Assembly: GCF_016756615.1 (NCBI RefSeq) | Contig: NZ_AP023262.1 | Span: forward strand, 7,069,501-7,133,500 | DNA: 64,000 nucleotides | Origin: Mesorhizobium sp. L-8-3 | GTDB taxonomy: Bacteria > Pseudomonadota > Alphaproteobacteria > Rhizobiales > Rhizobiaceae | Direction: 5' to 3' | Shown here: positions 35,425 to 43,290 of the stretch, one piece after another | Position numbering within the stretch: the first letter of the stretch is position 1 | Layout: each line of letters starts with the position of its first letter | Notes under the pieces: generated by a model | The model's input: only the letters and a program-made list of their open reading frames with translations | Told to the model about the DNA's origin: nothing | The model's database searches: none | Made by a program: the position numbers and the translations under genes

Positions 35425-37355
35425 CCTTCGAGTTCCTCCTCGCTCTCAGGTCGCCCCAACGTGCTTAGGTCTGTCTCTTCATCATCTGGATCCAGCACGT
35501 CTGGCAGAGCCGTGCTGACCGGCGACGAGAACAGAATCGGCGACGCTTCGAGCAAGATCGACTGCGCCGCGGAAAGCTCGAGGCGTATGTAGGCCGAATC
35601 GGGTGAAAGCAGCTCGAGGAACGCCAGCATCCGCCCATACCACTGCTTGTTGCGCCATCCGCTGCAGATGGATCGGCGCAAGCGGTGCAGCTTCTTCTTG
35701 TCATCGATCGCGACCCCTGCCGGCGTTCCGTTGTCGACCGAAAACAGCACGCGGGATTTCAACTTGAAGTGCCAGAAAGGCCAGAAGGATGGCAGAGCCG
35801 TAACGCCATACTCCCATATATGCTTCTTGGCCGAATTCCGGAGCGCCGAAGATCGTCGCTCGCCCTGCCTGCCCCACGGTATCCGTTGCCCTGTCGCGGC
35901 CAGCGCGGCGGAGGCGTGAAAGCCCGTTCCGTTGGAATACTCATACTCGACAAGCCCGCGAGCTCTGCAGAACGAATACCAGGCGCGCTTGAACATCGTG
36001 ACTATGAGATTTGAAGCAACCTGCCGCTCCACCTCGAGTTTGGAAGAACCCTTTTCGATGAACTCTAGAAGCGGAATCTCGTGTTTCAGCCGAAACCTCC
36101 CGACGGATTGGAAAGCCGCGTCAATTTCCGCCTGATCGGCAAATGAGAGTATTCCTGAGCCGAGGGGTGCCGACGGGTAGGCGAAGCCGGCGATCGCTTT
36201 TTCCAGAAATCTTTGATCGGTCGCCCCGGAACTCTCGAAAAAGCGGATGACATCGGGAGCCTCAACGATGCGAAGCCAGTTCGACCTCAGACGTTCCGGC
36301 TCCCTGACCAAAGGGACCGCGCCGCGCCTGCGAAATGTCTCCCAATTCGGATCGATGATGGCGTCGTCGAGCTTGCGAGGGACCTTCTGCCTTTGCAGTG
36401 CCGCGAGGAGCGACGTCAGTCCGTCGCCCCAGCCGCGGACGAAGTCGACCGCAACGGCGTCTCCGATGCCCTTGACCTTCCGCGCGGGTCCGAGTCGAAG
36501 CGGGATTATGAAACGGCCATCCTTGAGCTCGCGCGCCATCTCTAACGCGATATCGATATCCTCCTGAACATGTGGGTCGGCGAGTGTGATCTCGCGGCTG
36601 ATGAGAAGCACTTTCGCAGCTCGATACTGCAGGGCGAGGTTGATTTCTCGGCGCCACCGATCTCCGGGTTGAAGCGTCAGGATATCCGCGAACACCCGGT
36701 ATCCCTCCGCCTCGAGCTTCGGGGCAAGCCAGAGTGTGAATTCGTCGTCTACGGGTGAGGATTTTATCAAGAAGATGACATCCCGTTCCGCCTTCGGCGA
36801 AGCTGGCTGCGTTTCCTCGCCGACGGAGGCGGCGGGTGGAAGCAGCCTAGCGAGCGCGGGAGGAACTGATCCGACTTGCGTGATCGCCTTGGCAACGGCG
36901 CCAGTAATGACGCTCTCCAAAACGCCGGTGCTGTGCGCCCAGAGCCCTTGATGCGCGACTTCGATGTCCTGGTATGTGCGCAGCAACGCGTTCAAGTCGT
37001 CAGCGCCGAGGATGTCGCCCGGCGTCTTTAGCGCGGGACCAATCGCCAGCGCGAGCGCACTCTTGTTTCCTGGCGTGAGCGCCACCGACGTGACGAGAAT
37101 GTAGCGCTTCGGATCGAGCAATTCGATGCTGGCGCGCTCGGCCGACATCTTGGACTTCAGCTTCGAGAAACCCGATCGGGCATAGTGCTTTGCCTGCAGC
37201 ACAATTGTCCCATCCGCCGAAACATACCGTCCGTCCATCGCATCGTCGGGACCCGCGGGAAAGGTTTCCAAGCGCAGCCCTATTTCCCGACCGACGAGAT
37301 CACTTGCCAGTCTTTCAAAATCGGTGGGTGACAAGCTTGAGAAGTCATAGTTCAT
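35421..37355 (-). CDS. Mrr-TIR-APAZ protein, effector partner of the short Argonaute
   Basis: The start is set at the ATG at 37355 (MNYDFSSLSPTDFERLASDL), because the upstream extension to 37493 is not family sequence. Residues 1-110 are an Mrr-type nuclease with PAGPDDAMDGR and VLQAKHYARSG (D and Q-x-K). Residues about 190-330 are a TIR domain (RDVIFLIKSSPVDDEFTLWL, LQPGDRWRREINLAL, VLLISREIT and a Glu in HVQEDIDIAL). The rest is APAZ. TIR-APAZ proteins (SPARTA) degrade NAD when Argonaute meets its target. Carrying both nuclease and TIR in one partner is a rarer architecture. It could destroy NAD, DNA or both. Confidence 0.88.
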   Translation of the reverse strand: MNYDFSSLSPTDFERLASDLVGREIGLRLETFPAGPDDAMDGRYVSADGTIVLQAKHYARSGFSKLKSKMSAERASIELLDPKRYILVTSVALTPGNKSALALAIGPALKTPGDILGADDLNALLRTYQDIEVAHQGLWAHSTGVLESVITGAVAKAITQVGSVPPALARLLPPAASVGEETQPASPKAERDVIFLIKSSPVDDEFTLWLAPKLEAEGYRVFADILTLQPGDRWRREINLALQYRAAKVLLISREITLADPHVQEDIDIALEMARELKDGRFIIPLRLGPARKVKGIGDAVAVDFVRGWGDGLTSLLAALQRQKVPRKLDDAIIDPNWETFRRRGAVPLVREPERLRSNWLRIVEAPDVIRFFESSGATDQRFLEKAIAGFAYPSAPLGSGILSFADQAEIDAAFQSVGRFRLKHEIPLLEFIEKGSSKLEVERQVASNLIVTMFKRAWYSFCRARGLVEYEYSNGTGFHASAALAATGQRIPWGRQGERRSSALRNSAKKHIWEYGVTALPSFWPFWHFKLKSRVLFSVDNGTPAGVAIDDKKKLHRLRRSICSGWRNKQWYGRMLAFLELLSPDSAYIRLELSAAQSILLEASPILFSSPVSTALPDVLDPDDEETDLSTLGRPESEEELEG

Positions 37356-37575
37356 ACACGCAGCTTGGGAGCTTTGCGCATCGGCAGTCAAGCAAGCCGG
37401 CACTCGTAACGGCGGCATTTGGGCCTTAACAACAACAAGTTTGTTGCTAGGCTGATATTGGAGGCCGTAACTCTGCGGCAATTGGTTTTTCACACCGATT
37501 GAGCAAGGGTGCTTCTAAGCGCGCAACGGTCGGGGTAGAGGGCTACTTCGGTCGCGCCGTGATCAAGGATCAGGA
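37356..37575. promoter_or_regulatory. Divergent intergenic region between the Argonaute and thyX operons
   Basis: The start codons at 37355 (minus) and 37576 (plus) face away from each other, so this 220-bp region must hold both promoters. A near-palindrome of CAACAA and TTTGTTG lies at about 37429-37447. No further feature is clear. Confidence 0.35.
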
Positions 37576-38514
37576 ATGAGCAATATCTCCAACGAACAAT
37601 CGCTCGAGATCGTACGAGCCCGCGAGGCGGTCGTTCCAACGCGGCGACCGGTGGCGGCGGGGCTGGAGGAAATTCTCTTTGAAGTCCTCCCCGTGCTTGA
37701 TCACGGGTTTGTCAGGGTGGTCGATTATATGGGAGACGACAGCGCCATCGTGCAGGCTGCCCGCGTTTCGTACGGTCGAGGCACGAAGCAGGTGTCCGAG
37801 GACAACAATCTCATCAACTATCTTCTGCGTCATTGGCATACGACGCCGTTCGAAATGGCCGAGATCAAGCTGCACGTGAAGATGCCGATCTTCGTTGCCC
37901 GGCAGTGGATCAGGCATCGCATGGCAAACGTGAATGAGTATTCGGCGCGGTACTCCATCCTAGACCGCGAGTTTTATGTTCCGGCTACCGAGCAGCTTGC
38001 CGCGCAATCGGTTCAAAACCGGCAAGGACGGGGTGAAGTGGTCGGTGCCGAAGAAGCCAAACATGTGCTTCGTATTCTGACCGAGGATGCGGAACGGAAC
38101 TACGATCATTACCTCGACTTGCTCAACCACGACGAAGACGGCAAACGCCTGGATGAGGGTCGTCAAGGGTTGGCGCGGGAGCTAGCGCGCATGAACCTTA
38201 CCTTGAATTTTTACACGCAGTGGTATTGGAAGACCGATCTCCATAACCTCATGAATTTTCTGCGGCTGCGCGCCGATCCCCATGCGCAATATGAAATCCG
38301 CGCCTATGCGGAGGTGATATTGGACGTGATGCGAAAGTGGGTTCCGCTGACTTATGAAGCGTTCCGGGAACACCGGTTGGAGGCCGCCACGTTTTCGGGT
38401 CAGGCGATGCGCGCTTTGCTCAGGATGCTCGCCGGGGAGACGGTCACGCATTCGGACACGTCGATGACGAAACGCGAATGGGATGAGTTTCGGACTAAAC
38501 TCGGTCTGACTTAA
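37576..38514 (+). CDS. thyX: FAD-dependent thymidylate synthase ThyX, accessory copy
   Basis: The 312-residue protein has the ThyX signature RQWIRHRMANVNEYSARY (RHR-x7-S; about residues 113-130). It also has the conserved DNNLINYLLRHWHTTPFEM and NLMNFLRLRADPHAQYEI. ThyX makes dTMP from dUMP using methylene-tetrahydrofolate and NADPH/FAD. As the first gene of a three-gene set (TAATG overlap with the next gene) in a defence island, it is probably not the housekeeping copy. It may alter nucleotide pools or protect against them. All key residues are present. A purine-rich ribosome site (AGGA) precedes the ATG. Confidence 0.95.
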   Translation: MSNISNEQSLEIVRAREAVVPTRRPVAAGLEEILFEVLPVLDHGFVRVVDYMGDDSAIVQAARVSYGRGTKQVSEDNNLINYLLRHWHTTPFEMAEIKLHVKMPIFVARQWIRHRMANVNEYSARYSILDREFYVPATEQLAAQSVQNRQGRGEVVGAEEAKHVLRILTEDAERNYDHYLDLLNHDEDGKRLDEGRQGLARELARMNLTLNFYTQWYWKTDLHNLMNFLRLRADPHAQYEIRAYAEVILDVMRKWVPLTYEAFREHRLEAATFSGQAMRALLRMLAGETVTHSDTSMTKREWDEFRTKLGLT

Positions 38515-39683
38515 TGGGCGGAAACCTGGACCAGGATGTTCTTAGCCGCCGCGCGGCCTATGGCGAGTGTGAGCATGCACTCGAGGGCTTTGCGCGCCGG
38601 GCAAGCGTTCTCACGGTTCCGAACAAGTGGCCCTTTGAAGCTCGGCCAGGTGGCGCGGCAGCTGGCGCTCAACTCGCAGTCAGCTGGGCTCGATCCAACA
38701 ATCCAGCGACCCTTCAGCTAGCCTCCGACGAAGCGCCTGAGGACGCCGCGAGGTCGTTGCTTCACCGGACATACGGTCTTGTAGCGACCGTCTTCGCGGA
38801 TCGCATCATCGGCCGCGATGGGCGTCGGGACGTAACGGCTGGCATGCTGAAACTCGCTGTCGCGCGCCTGCGCGAACTCTACAGCGGCGACCTCGACCGG
38901 ATGATTCATGGCGGGGTGATCGCATTGCTGTCGGTGGATCATATCGAGCTGGATGGTCCGAACCCCCTCCTCTACCAGCCAGTGTCGGGTGCAGTGCGCG
39001 GCGACCTTCAAGGCGTAGTGAATCGCGCGTTGGGAAGACTGGTCAATCGCCAGCGCCTGCGCCTCGAGGAGGTCGAGACCGATGTCATCGCCGGTCTGCT
39101 CAAGGAGCTGTTTTCGAACACGCATGTTCATGCCCGGACAGATCTCAACGGCGCCTTCTATCGGCGCTCTGCAAGAGGCATTCTCTTCGCCTTAAGGCCA
39201 GTCGACACTCCCCATGATAGTCACGCTGGGGGGCTCAAGGTTTTGCGCGAATACTACGCCAGTATAGCCGATGCGTCGGCACGGCCACGCGTCGAGTTTC
39301 TGGAGATATCTGTTTTCGACAGCGGTCCAGGCTTGGCGGCCAGAGCGCTCGGCAAGCCGGTAGAACAGGCGATGCCCATCAATCAGGAGTATGATCTCGT
39401 TCGTGGATGCTTCCTGAAAAACTTCACGACGCAGAGCGACCCAAGTCATGGCCTCGGGTTGCCACGTGTAGTGCAGGCTCTGAAGGCGTGCGGGGGCTTC
39501 ATGAGGTTGCGGACGGGCCGACTGTCGCTTTGCAAGTGGTTCCCGCCTCGAACGCAGAACGTGCAGTTCTCGCCTGATGATACTCGGTTCATCGATGCCG
39601 GCGGAGACGACGAAATCAAGAGCTACGCGCCCGTCACGGGAGCTTCGTTTTCGATCCTTATACCAATGGGATTGGGAAGCTGA
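38514..39683 (+). CDS. GHKL (histidine-kinase-like) ATPase protein
   Basis: The 389-residue protein carries the Bergerat ATP-binding fold in its second half. The N-box is in LLKELFSNTHVHARTD (about residues 198-213), the G1 box in ISVFDSGPGLA and the G2 box in PSHGLGLPRVVQAL. No dimerisation His region, PAS or response-regulator partner is evident, so it is not a conventional sensor kinase. The N-terminal half is unassigned. Stop/start overlaps on both sides (TAATG at 38512, TGATG at 39681) tie it to thyX and the 745-residue protein. GHKL proteins of this sort are known in several predicted conflict systems; the exact role is unknown. Confidence 0.82.
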   Translation: MGGNLDQDVLSRRAAYGECEHALEGFARRASVLTVPNKWPFEARPGGAAAGAQLAVSWARSNNPATLQLASDEAPEDAARSLLHRTYGLVATVFADRIIGRDGRRDVTAGMLKLAVARLRELYSGDLDRMIHGGVIALLSVDHIELDGPNPLLYQPVSGAVRGDLQGVVNRALGRLVNRQRLRLEEVETDVIAGLLKELFSNTHVHARTDLNGAFYRRSARGILFALRPVDTPHDSHAGGLKVLREYYASIADASARPRVEFLEISVFDSGPGLAARALGKPVEQAMPINQEYDLVRGCFLKNFTTQSDPSHGLGLPRVVQALKACGGFMRLRTGRLSLCKWFPPRTQNVQFSPDDTRFIDAGGDDEIKSYAPVTGASFSILIPMGLGS

Positions 39684-41920
39684 TGAGCTCGTTTTTCCAC
39701 TACCGTTGGCAGAAAAACGGCGTCGGCAACGCCTTGGTTCTCGTCACAACACTCCCGTTTTTCAGCATCCAGGATCTGATACGGATCGTCGATGAAGACA
39801 GGCTCGGTGGACGTCCCTATCCCGACAGCCTGATTATTGTCGTGCCAAGCGATGCCGCCGCCACGGCACGAACGAGCGTGAAGAGATCAATCGAAGCCGG
39901 TACTGCGCTGCGCTTGGCCAATGCACTCGTACCAGTCGTCATTGTGTCATTCGACGCCCAAGGTAGAATGAAAACAGGTGCAAGCTCGACGCTGCAAGGT
40001 TCAATAATACTTGCAAAGGAGGACTTTCGCTCGCTTCGAGCTGCCGGAATTCGCCACTTGGCAGAGACGCGTGAAGCTGTGCTCGTTGCGCCTTCTGGAC
40101 ATCATTTCATCCACCCGCGCAGAAGGCACTCGGCCGCTTTCTTTCGGGCTGCAAACATGCTCATCCAGGGTGAGGAGATCGGCTTTTTATCGTTGGTACT
40201 CCTTCCCCATCTCCACGATAGCATCAAGAAGGTCTGGGTCGACTCCTCATCGATTTCGGTTCTGGTGTTTGCAGCGTATTCTCTCAAGAGCCGACTTCGC
40301 CGCGACTTTATCACCCCGCGTGTGACGAGTTTCTCGTCATACGAAGGACTTGAAAAACTGAGCATCCAAGATCCGGACAGCGAGCTGGTCGTGATATCGG
40401 CCACCGCAACGGGCTCGTTGCCAAAGCAGGTGTTCGAGCAGACGAAGCTTCCGCCCCAGCGCGTGGTGACGCTATTTTCTACCGCTCATCAAGTGCCGGG
40501 CACCGTTGTTTTCGACGCGCGCGGTGAGATCCAAGGCCTTGATCCTTTGTCGATGGAGGTTTTCGAGCAGGAGCGGTGCCCTTGGTGCAGGAATGGCTCG
40601 CGAACGATCACCTTCGTCGGCGACCAGTTTCTTGCCGACGCTGCGACGGTCACGCCATACATGCTGGTTCATACCGATGCGCCGGCTCGGTTGCGCGATG
40701 TGATGAGGAAGTATCGGGGCAAGCGTGCCTTTGCCCTGCGGCGCAACCCCGATGGCGACCTTCATCGGCTGTTCGTCGACCTTGATCACACGCTCCTTAG
40801 TGACGGCGGGAAAAGCGCGATTGAGATTGTCGTCCGACGACACGCTCCAGCCTCGACGAGCCATGTTTTGGCGCTTCGCGGGAGGGAAAGTATCGCGCTC
40901 GCAGAGCGCGTTGCAGACGAGATCGAAGGTCTTGGCCTGCGCCGCCCGCATGTCATGCACGGTACTGACCTCGACAAAGGAAAAGAGGATCGTAGAGGCG
41001 TGGTCGTCGTTGCAGCAAGCGTTGGATCCGGTCAGTCCTTTCAGGACGCAAGCCGCGACCTCCGCGATAGGTTCAAGAGCCTCCCAAGGACGTTCTTGGC
41101 GGGACTGCGAAAGTACAGCGCGGCCGAGCACCAAGTGACCTTGTTGCGCGACCTCGAGCACAACAATCAGTCGCCCAAACACACAATGTGTTTTGTCGAC
41201 GACATGATGTTGCCTCACCCAAACCAGTTCACCGCTTGGAGCCGAGAACTGCGATTCTGGAACAACGCGCTCCTGCCGCTAAGGATGATAGATCCCGAGG
41301 ATGCCGCCATTGCGGCCATCGAGAGTCGCATAGCCACTATATCGGCAGATATCGGTGGAGATGACCTTTTCCTAAGAACAAGTTCCGACGATGCGCTCAA
41401 GCTCCGGCAGGGTTTCGCATTCTGGGCCGGGGACTACGAGAAAGAGGATACCACGCAGGGCGATGTCTTTTCGACGATCGCGGCGGTTCTTGAGAACTGC
41501 CGGAAGGTACCGAAGCCGAAGCAGACGTCGGCGCCGCTGTCTCAATCGCCGTTCCATCTCAACGTGCTGTCGAGCGAAAATTTCACTCGCTATAACGACG
41601 GGATCATCCAGGCGGCTCTGTTGCGTGCTTCGTTCCCTCACGAGCTCAATTTTGCTGATGTGCAAACCGAAAAGCACAGCACGAAGATGGCCAACCTGAT
41701 CGTCAAGATGCTCGCCCAGCACGGGGAAAGCCAGGGTGAGGCGTGTCTCGAATTCCTTCTGGCACTGGCGACAAAGCGGCTGGCGCTCGCCGAGCGGGAT
41801 ATCGGACGAATTGCCGCTGCTCCACGCGAGGGACTCCCCAGTCTCTTTTCTATTGTACTTGCCTACGCGGTTGGCGAGGCAACAGAGGTTCCCGACGATC
41901 CTTTGGGGCCGCCGGCTTAG
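39683..41920 (+). CDS. Large protein with PRTase-like and HAD-like motifs
   Basis: The 745-residue protein has no family I can name. Residues about 296-300 have a CPWC pair. At about 363-375 LFVDLDHTLLSDGG fits HAD motif I (D-x-D-x-T). At about 437-455 VVVVAASVGSGQSFQDASRD looks like the PRPP-binding loop of a phosphoribosyltransferase. The N-terminal third also has alternating strand/helix character (SLIIVVPSDAAATART). Phosphoribosyltransferase and HAD enzymes travel together in nucleotide-modifying stress systems. With thyX and a GHKL ATPase in one overlapping operon, a nucleotide-based defence system is a reasonable inference. It converges with the MBL gene 24 bp away. Confidence 0.65.
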   Translation: MSSFFHYRWQKNGVGNALVLVTTLPFFSIQDLIRIVDEDRLGGRPYPDSLIIVVPSDAAATARTSVKRSIEAGTALRLANALVPVVIVSFDAQGRMKTGASSTLQGSIILAKEDFRSLRAAGIRHLAETREAVLVAPSGHHFIHPRRRHSAAFFRAANMLIQGEEIGFLSLVLLPHLHDSIKKVWVDSSSISVLVFAAYSLKSRLRRDFITPRVTSFSSYEGLEKLSIQDPDSELVVISATATGSLPKQVFEQTKLPPQRVVTLFSTAHQVPGTVVFDARGEIQGLDPLSMEVFEQERCPWCRNGSRTITFVGDQFLADAATVTPYMLVHTDAPARLRDVMRKYRGKRAFALRRNPDGDLHRLFVDLDHTLLSDGGKSAIEIVVRRHAPASTSHVLALRGRESIALAERVADEIEGLGLRRPHVMHGTDLDKGKEDRRGVVVVAASVGSGQSFQDASRDLRDRFKSLPRTFLAGLRKYSAAEHQVTLLRDLEHNNQSPKHTMCFVDDMMLPHPNQFTAWSRELRFWNNALLPLRMIDPEDAAIAAIESRIATISADIGGDDLFLRTSSDDALKLRQGFAFWAGDYEKEDTTQGDVFSTIAAVLENCRKVPKPKQTSAPLSQSPFHLNVLSSENFTRYNDGIIQAALLRASFPHELNFADVQTEKHSTKMANLIVKMLAQHGESQGEACLEFLLALATKRLALAERDIGRIAAAPREGLPSLFSIVLAYAVGEATEVPDDPLGPPA

Positions 41921-41943
41921 GGGCACTGTGAAGCACGTCGACG

Positions 41944-43290
41944 TCAGGTGAAAATCACATCCACGAAACCTTTGGATTCTCGAATGCGTTCGAAATCGGT
42001 TCTGAGAGGTTGGGCCAGGCCGAGCCATTCGCGCTCATATGCGTCGAAGTCCGCCGGATCCTTGGGTTTAAACCCCTTCAGGTCGGACGCATAAATCCTC
42101 GCACCTTCGACGCGGCGTGCGATTTCGGTCATGAGAAGGCCGCGCGGGATCGTCCGGTACTTGCCGCGCTCCGTGGAAACGACGGCTTTCGCGGTCGCTT
42201 GCTCACCCGGTTGGGGTAGCGGGAGGATCGTATCAAGGATGGACACCGCCTCCGATGCCTTTCCTGTTCCCATATCCCACGGTGTGCTGTTTTCACTTCC
42301 GTGATGACCGATCTTCAGGAAATCGACGGGCTTGTTCAGGAGCTTATCCGGACGCCGCCACATAACGTTCCACGAGCCGTTCATCTTGCCTTCCTTGAAG
42401 GCGCCGTGCCATTCGGCATCGCCGACGAACAGCAAGCGCTTCTTCTTCCATTCAATCAGGAGGACGACGCTGGAGTTGTTCTTGAGCGTTCCGTCCAATT
42501 CCGCGAATGCGAGGGCCTGCGACTGCATCCGCGCCCGAAGCGCCCGGAATGATGCCGGGCCGACGTTCCTGGGCATGGGCAGCTTGTCGGCCTTTTCCGA
42601 TTTTGCAGTGGAGATGGGCTCCCCTTCCGCGTCGAAGGCAGCCGGGCCAAGCATTCCCTTCAATGCACGCTGCGCTGGCGCCCCGAGGTAAAAGCGATCG
42701 AAGTCCGCCTCCGGGGCCATAACGTGTATCTTGGCATTATGCAGTGCGAGGCCGTATGTCTCGTTCGTGTCTCCCGCGCTGACGTAGGTTGGGTCTCGCC
42801 CCTTCAGCAGCGTCTTTCGCAGGGTGTTCATCGCACCCTTATTGTCGATCTGAAAAACCGACAGCAGCTCGTCCATGCGCGGACTGAGCTTCAGTCCTGA
42901 GGCCGCGACACGGCGCATGGCTTTCTCAGCCACACCCCGTATTTTGCGGGTCTTTCCAGCCTGCGGGTGCTTCGGATTCATCGCGCAGTTCATCCAGACT
43001 GCGCCCACCTGGATGTTCTCGAACAGTGCCGGATCGAAGCCCGCAATATGATCTTTGTGTTCGTGCGTCACAACGACGAGGTCGAGCCGCTTCTTGCCAC
43101 CGTCGATCGTCGGTAACTCACTTTCCAGCTGCTTGATGGCGGCCGCAAGTAGCTTTCCTTCACTCCAAGTTCCGCAATCGATCAGCAGATGGAAGGCGTC
43201 TTCAACTTTTGCACTCTTGCCCGGTATCCGAACATAGATGCAATCGCCCAAGCCAACATCGTAGACCCGGATCAGGAGCTCGTTTGCCAT
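41944..43290 (-). CDS. Metallo-beta-lactamase-fold hydrolase (ComEC-like MBL)
   Basis: The 448-residue protein has the N-terminal ELLIRVYDVGLGDCIYVRIP strand typical of ComEC-like MBLs. The metal motif is in VVVTHEHKDHIAGF (H-x-H-x-D-H, about residues 75-80), with RLLFVGDAEW (D ligand) and FLKIGHHGSENSTP (H ligand). Such stand-alone MBL proteins may cleave nucleic acid or peptides. Its start overlaps the end of the protease gene by 19 bp, so the two form one unit. Protease-MBL pairs are recurrent in predicted conflict systems; the target is unknown. Confidence 0.88.
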   Translation of the reverse strand: MANELLIRVYDVGLGDCIYVRIPGKSAKVEDAFHLLIDCGTWSEGKLLAAAIKQLESELPTIDGGKKRLDLVVVTHEHKDHIAGFDPALFENIQVGAVWMNCAMNPKHPQAGKTRKIRGVAEKAMRRVAASGLKLSPRMDELLSVFQIDNKGAMNTLRKTLLKGRDPTYVSAGDTNETYGLALHNAKIHVMAPEADFDRFYLGAPAQRALKGMLGPAAFDAEGEPISTAKSEKADKLPMPRNVGPASFRALRARMQSQALAFAELDGTLKNNSSVVLLIEWKKKRLLFVGDAEWHGAFKEGKMNGSWNVMWRRPDKLLNKPVDFLKIGHHGSENSTPWDMGTGKASEAVSILDTILPLPQPGEQATAKAVVSTERGKYRTIPRGLLMTEIARRVEGARIYASDLKGFKPKDPADFDAYEREWLGLAQPLRTDFERIRESKGFVDVIFT

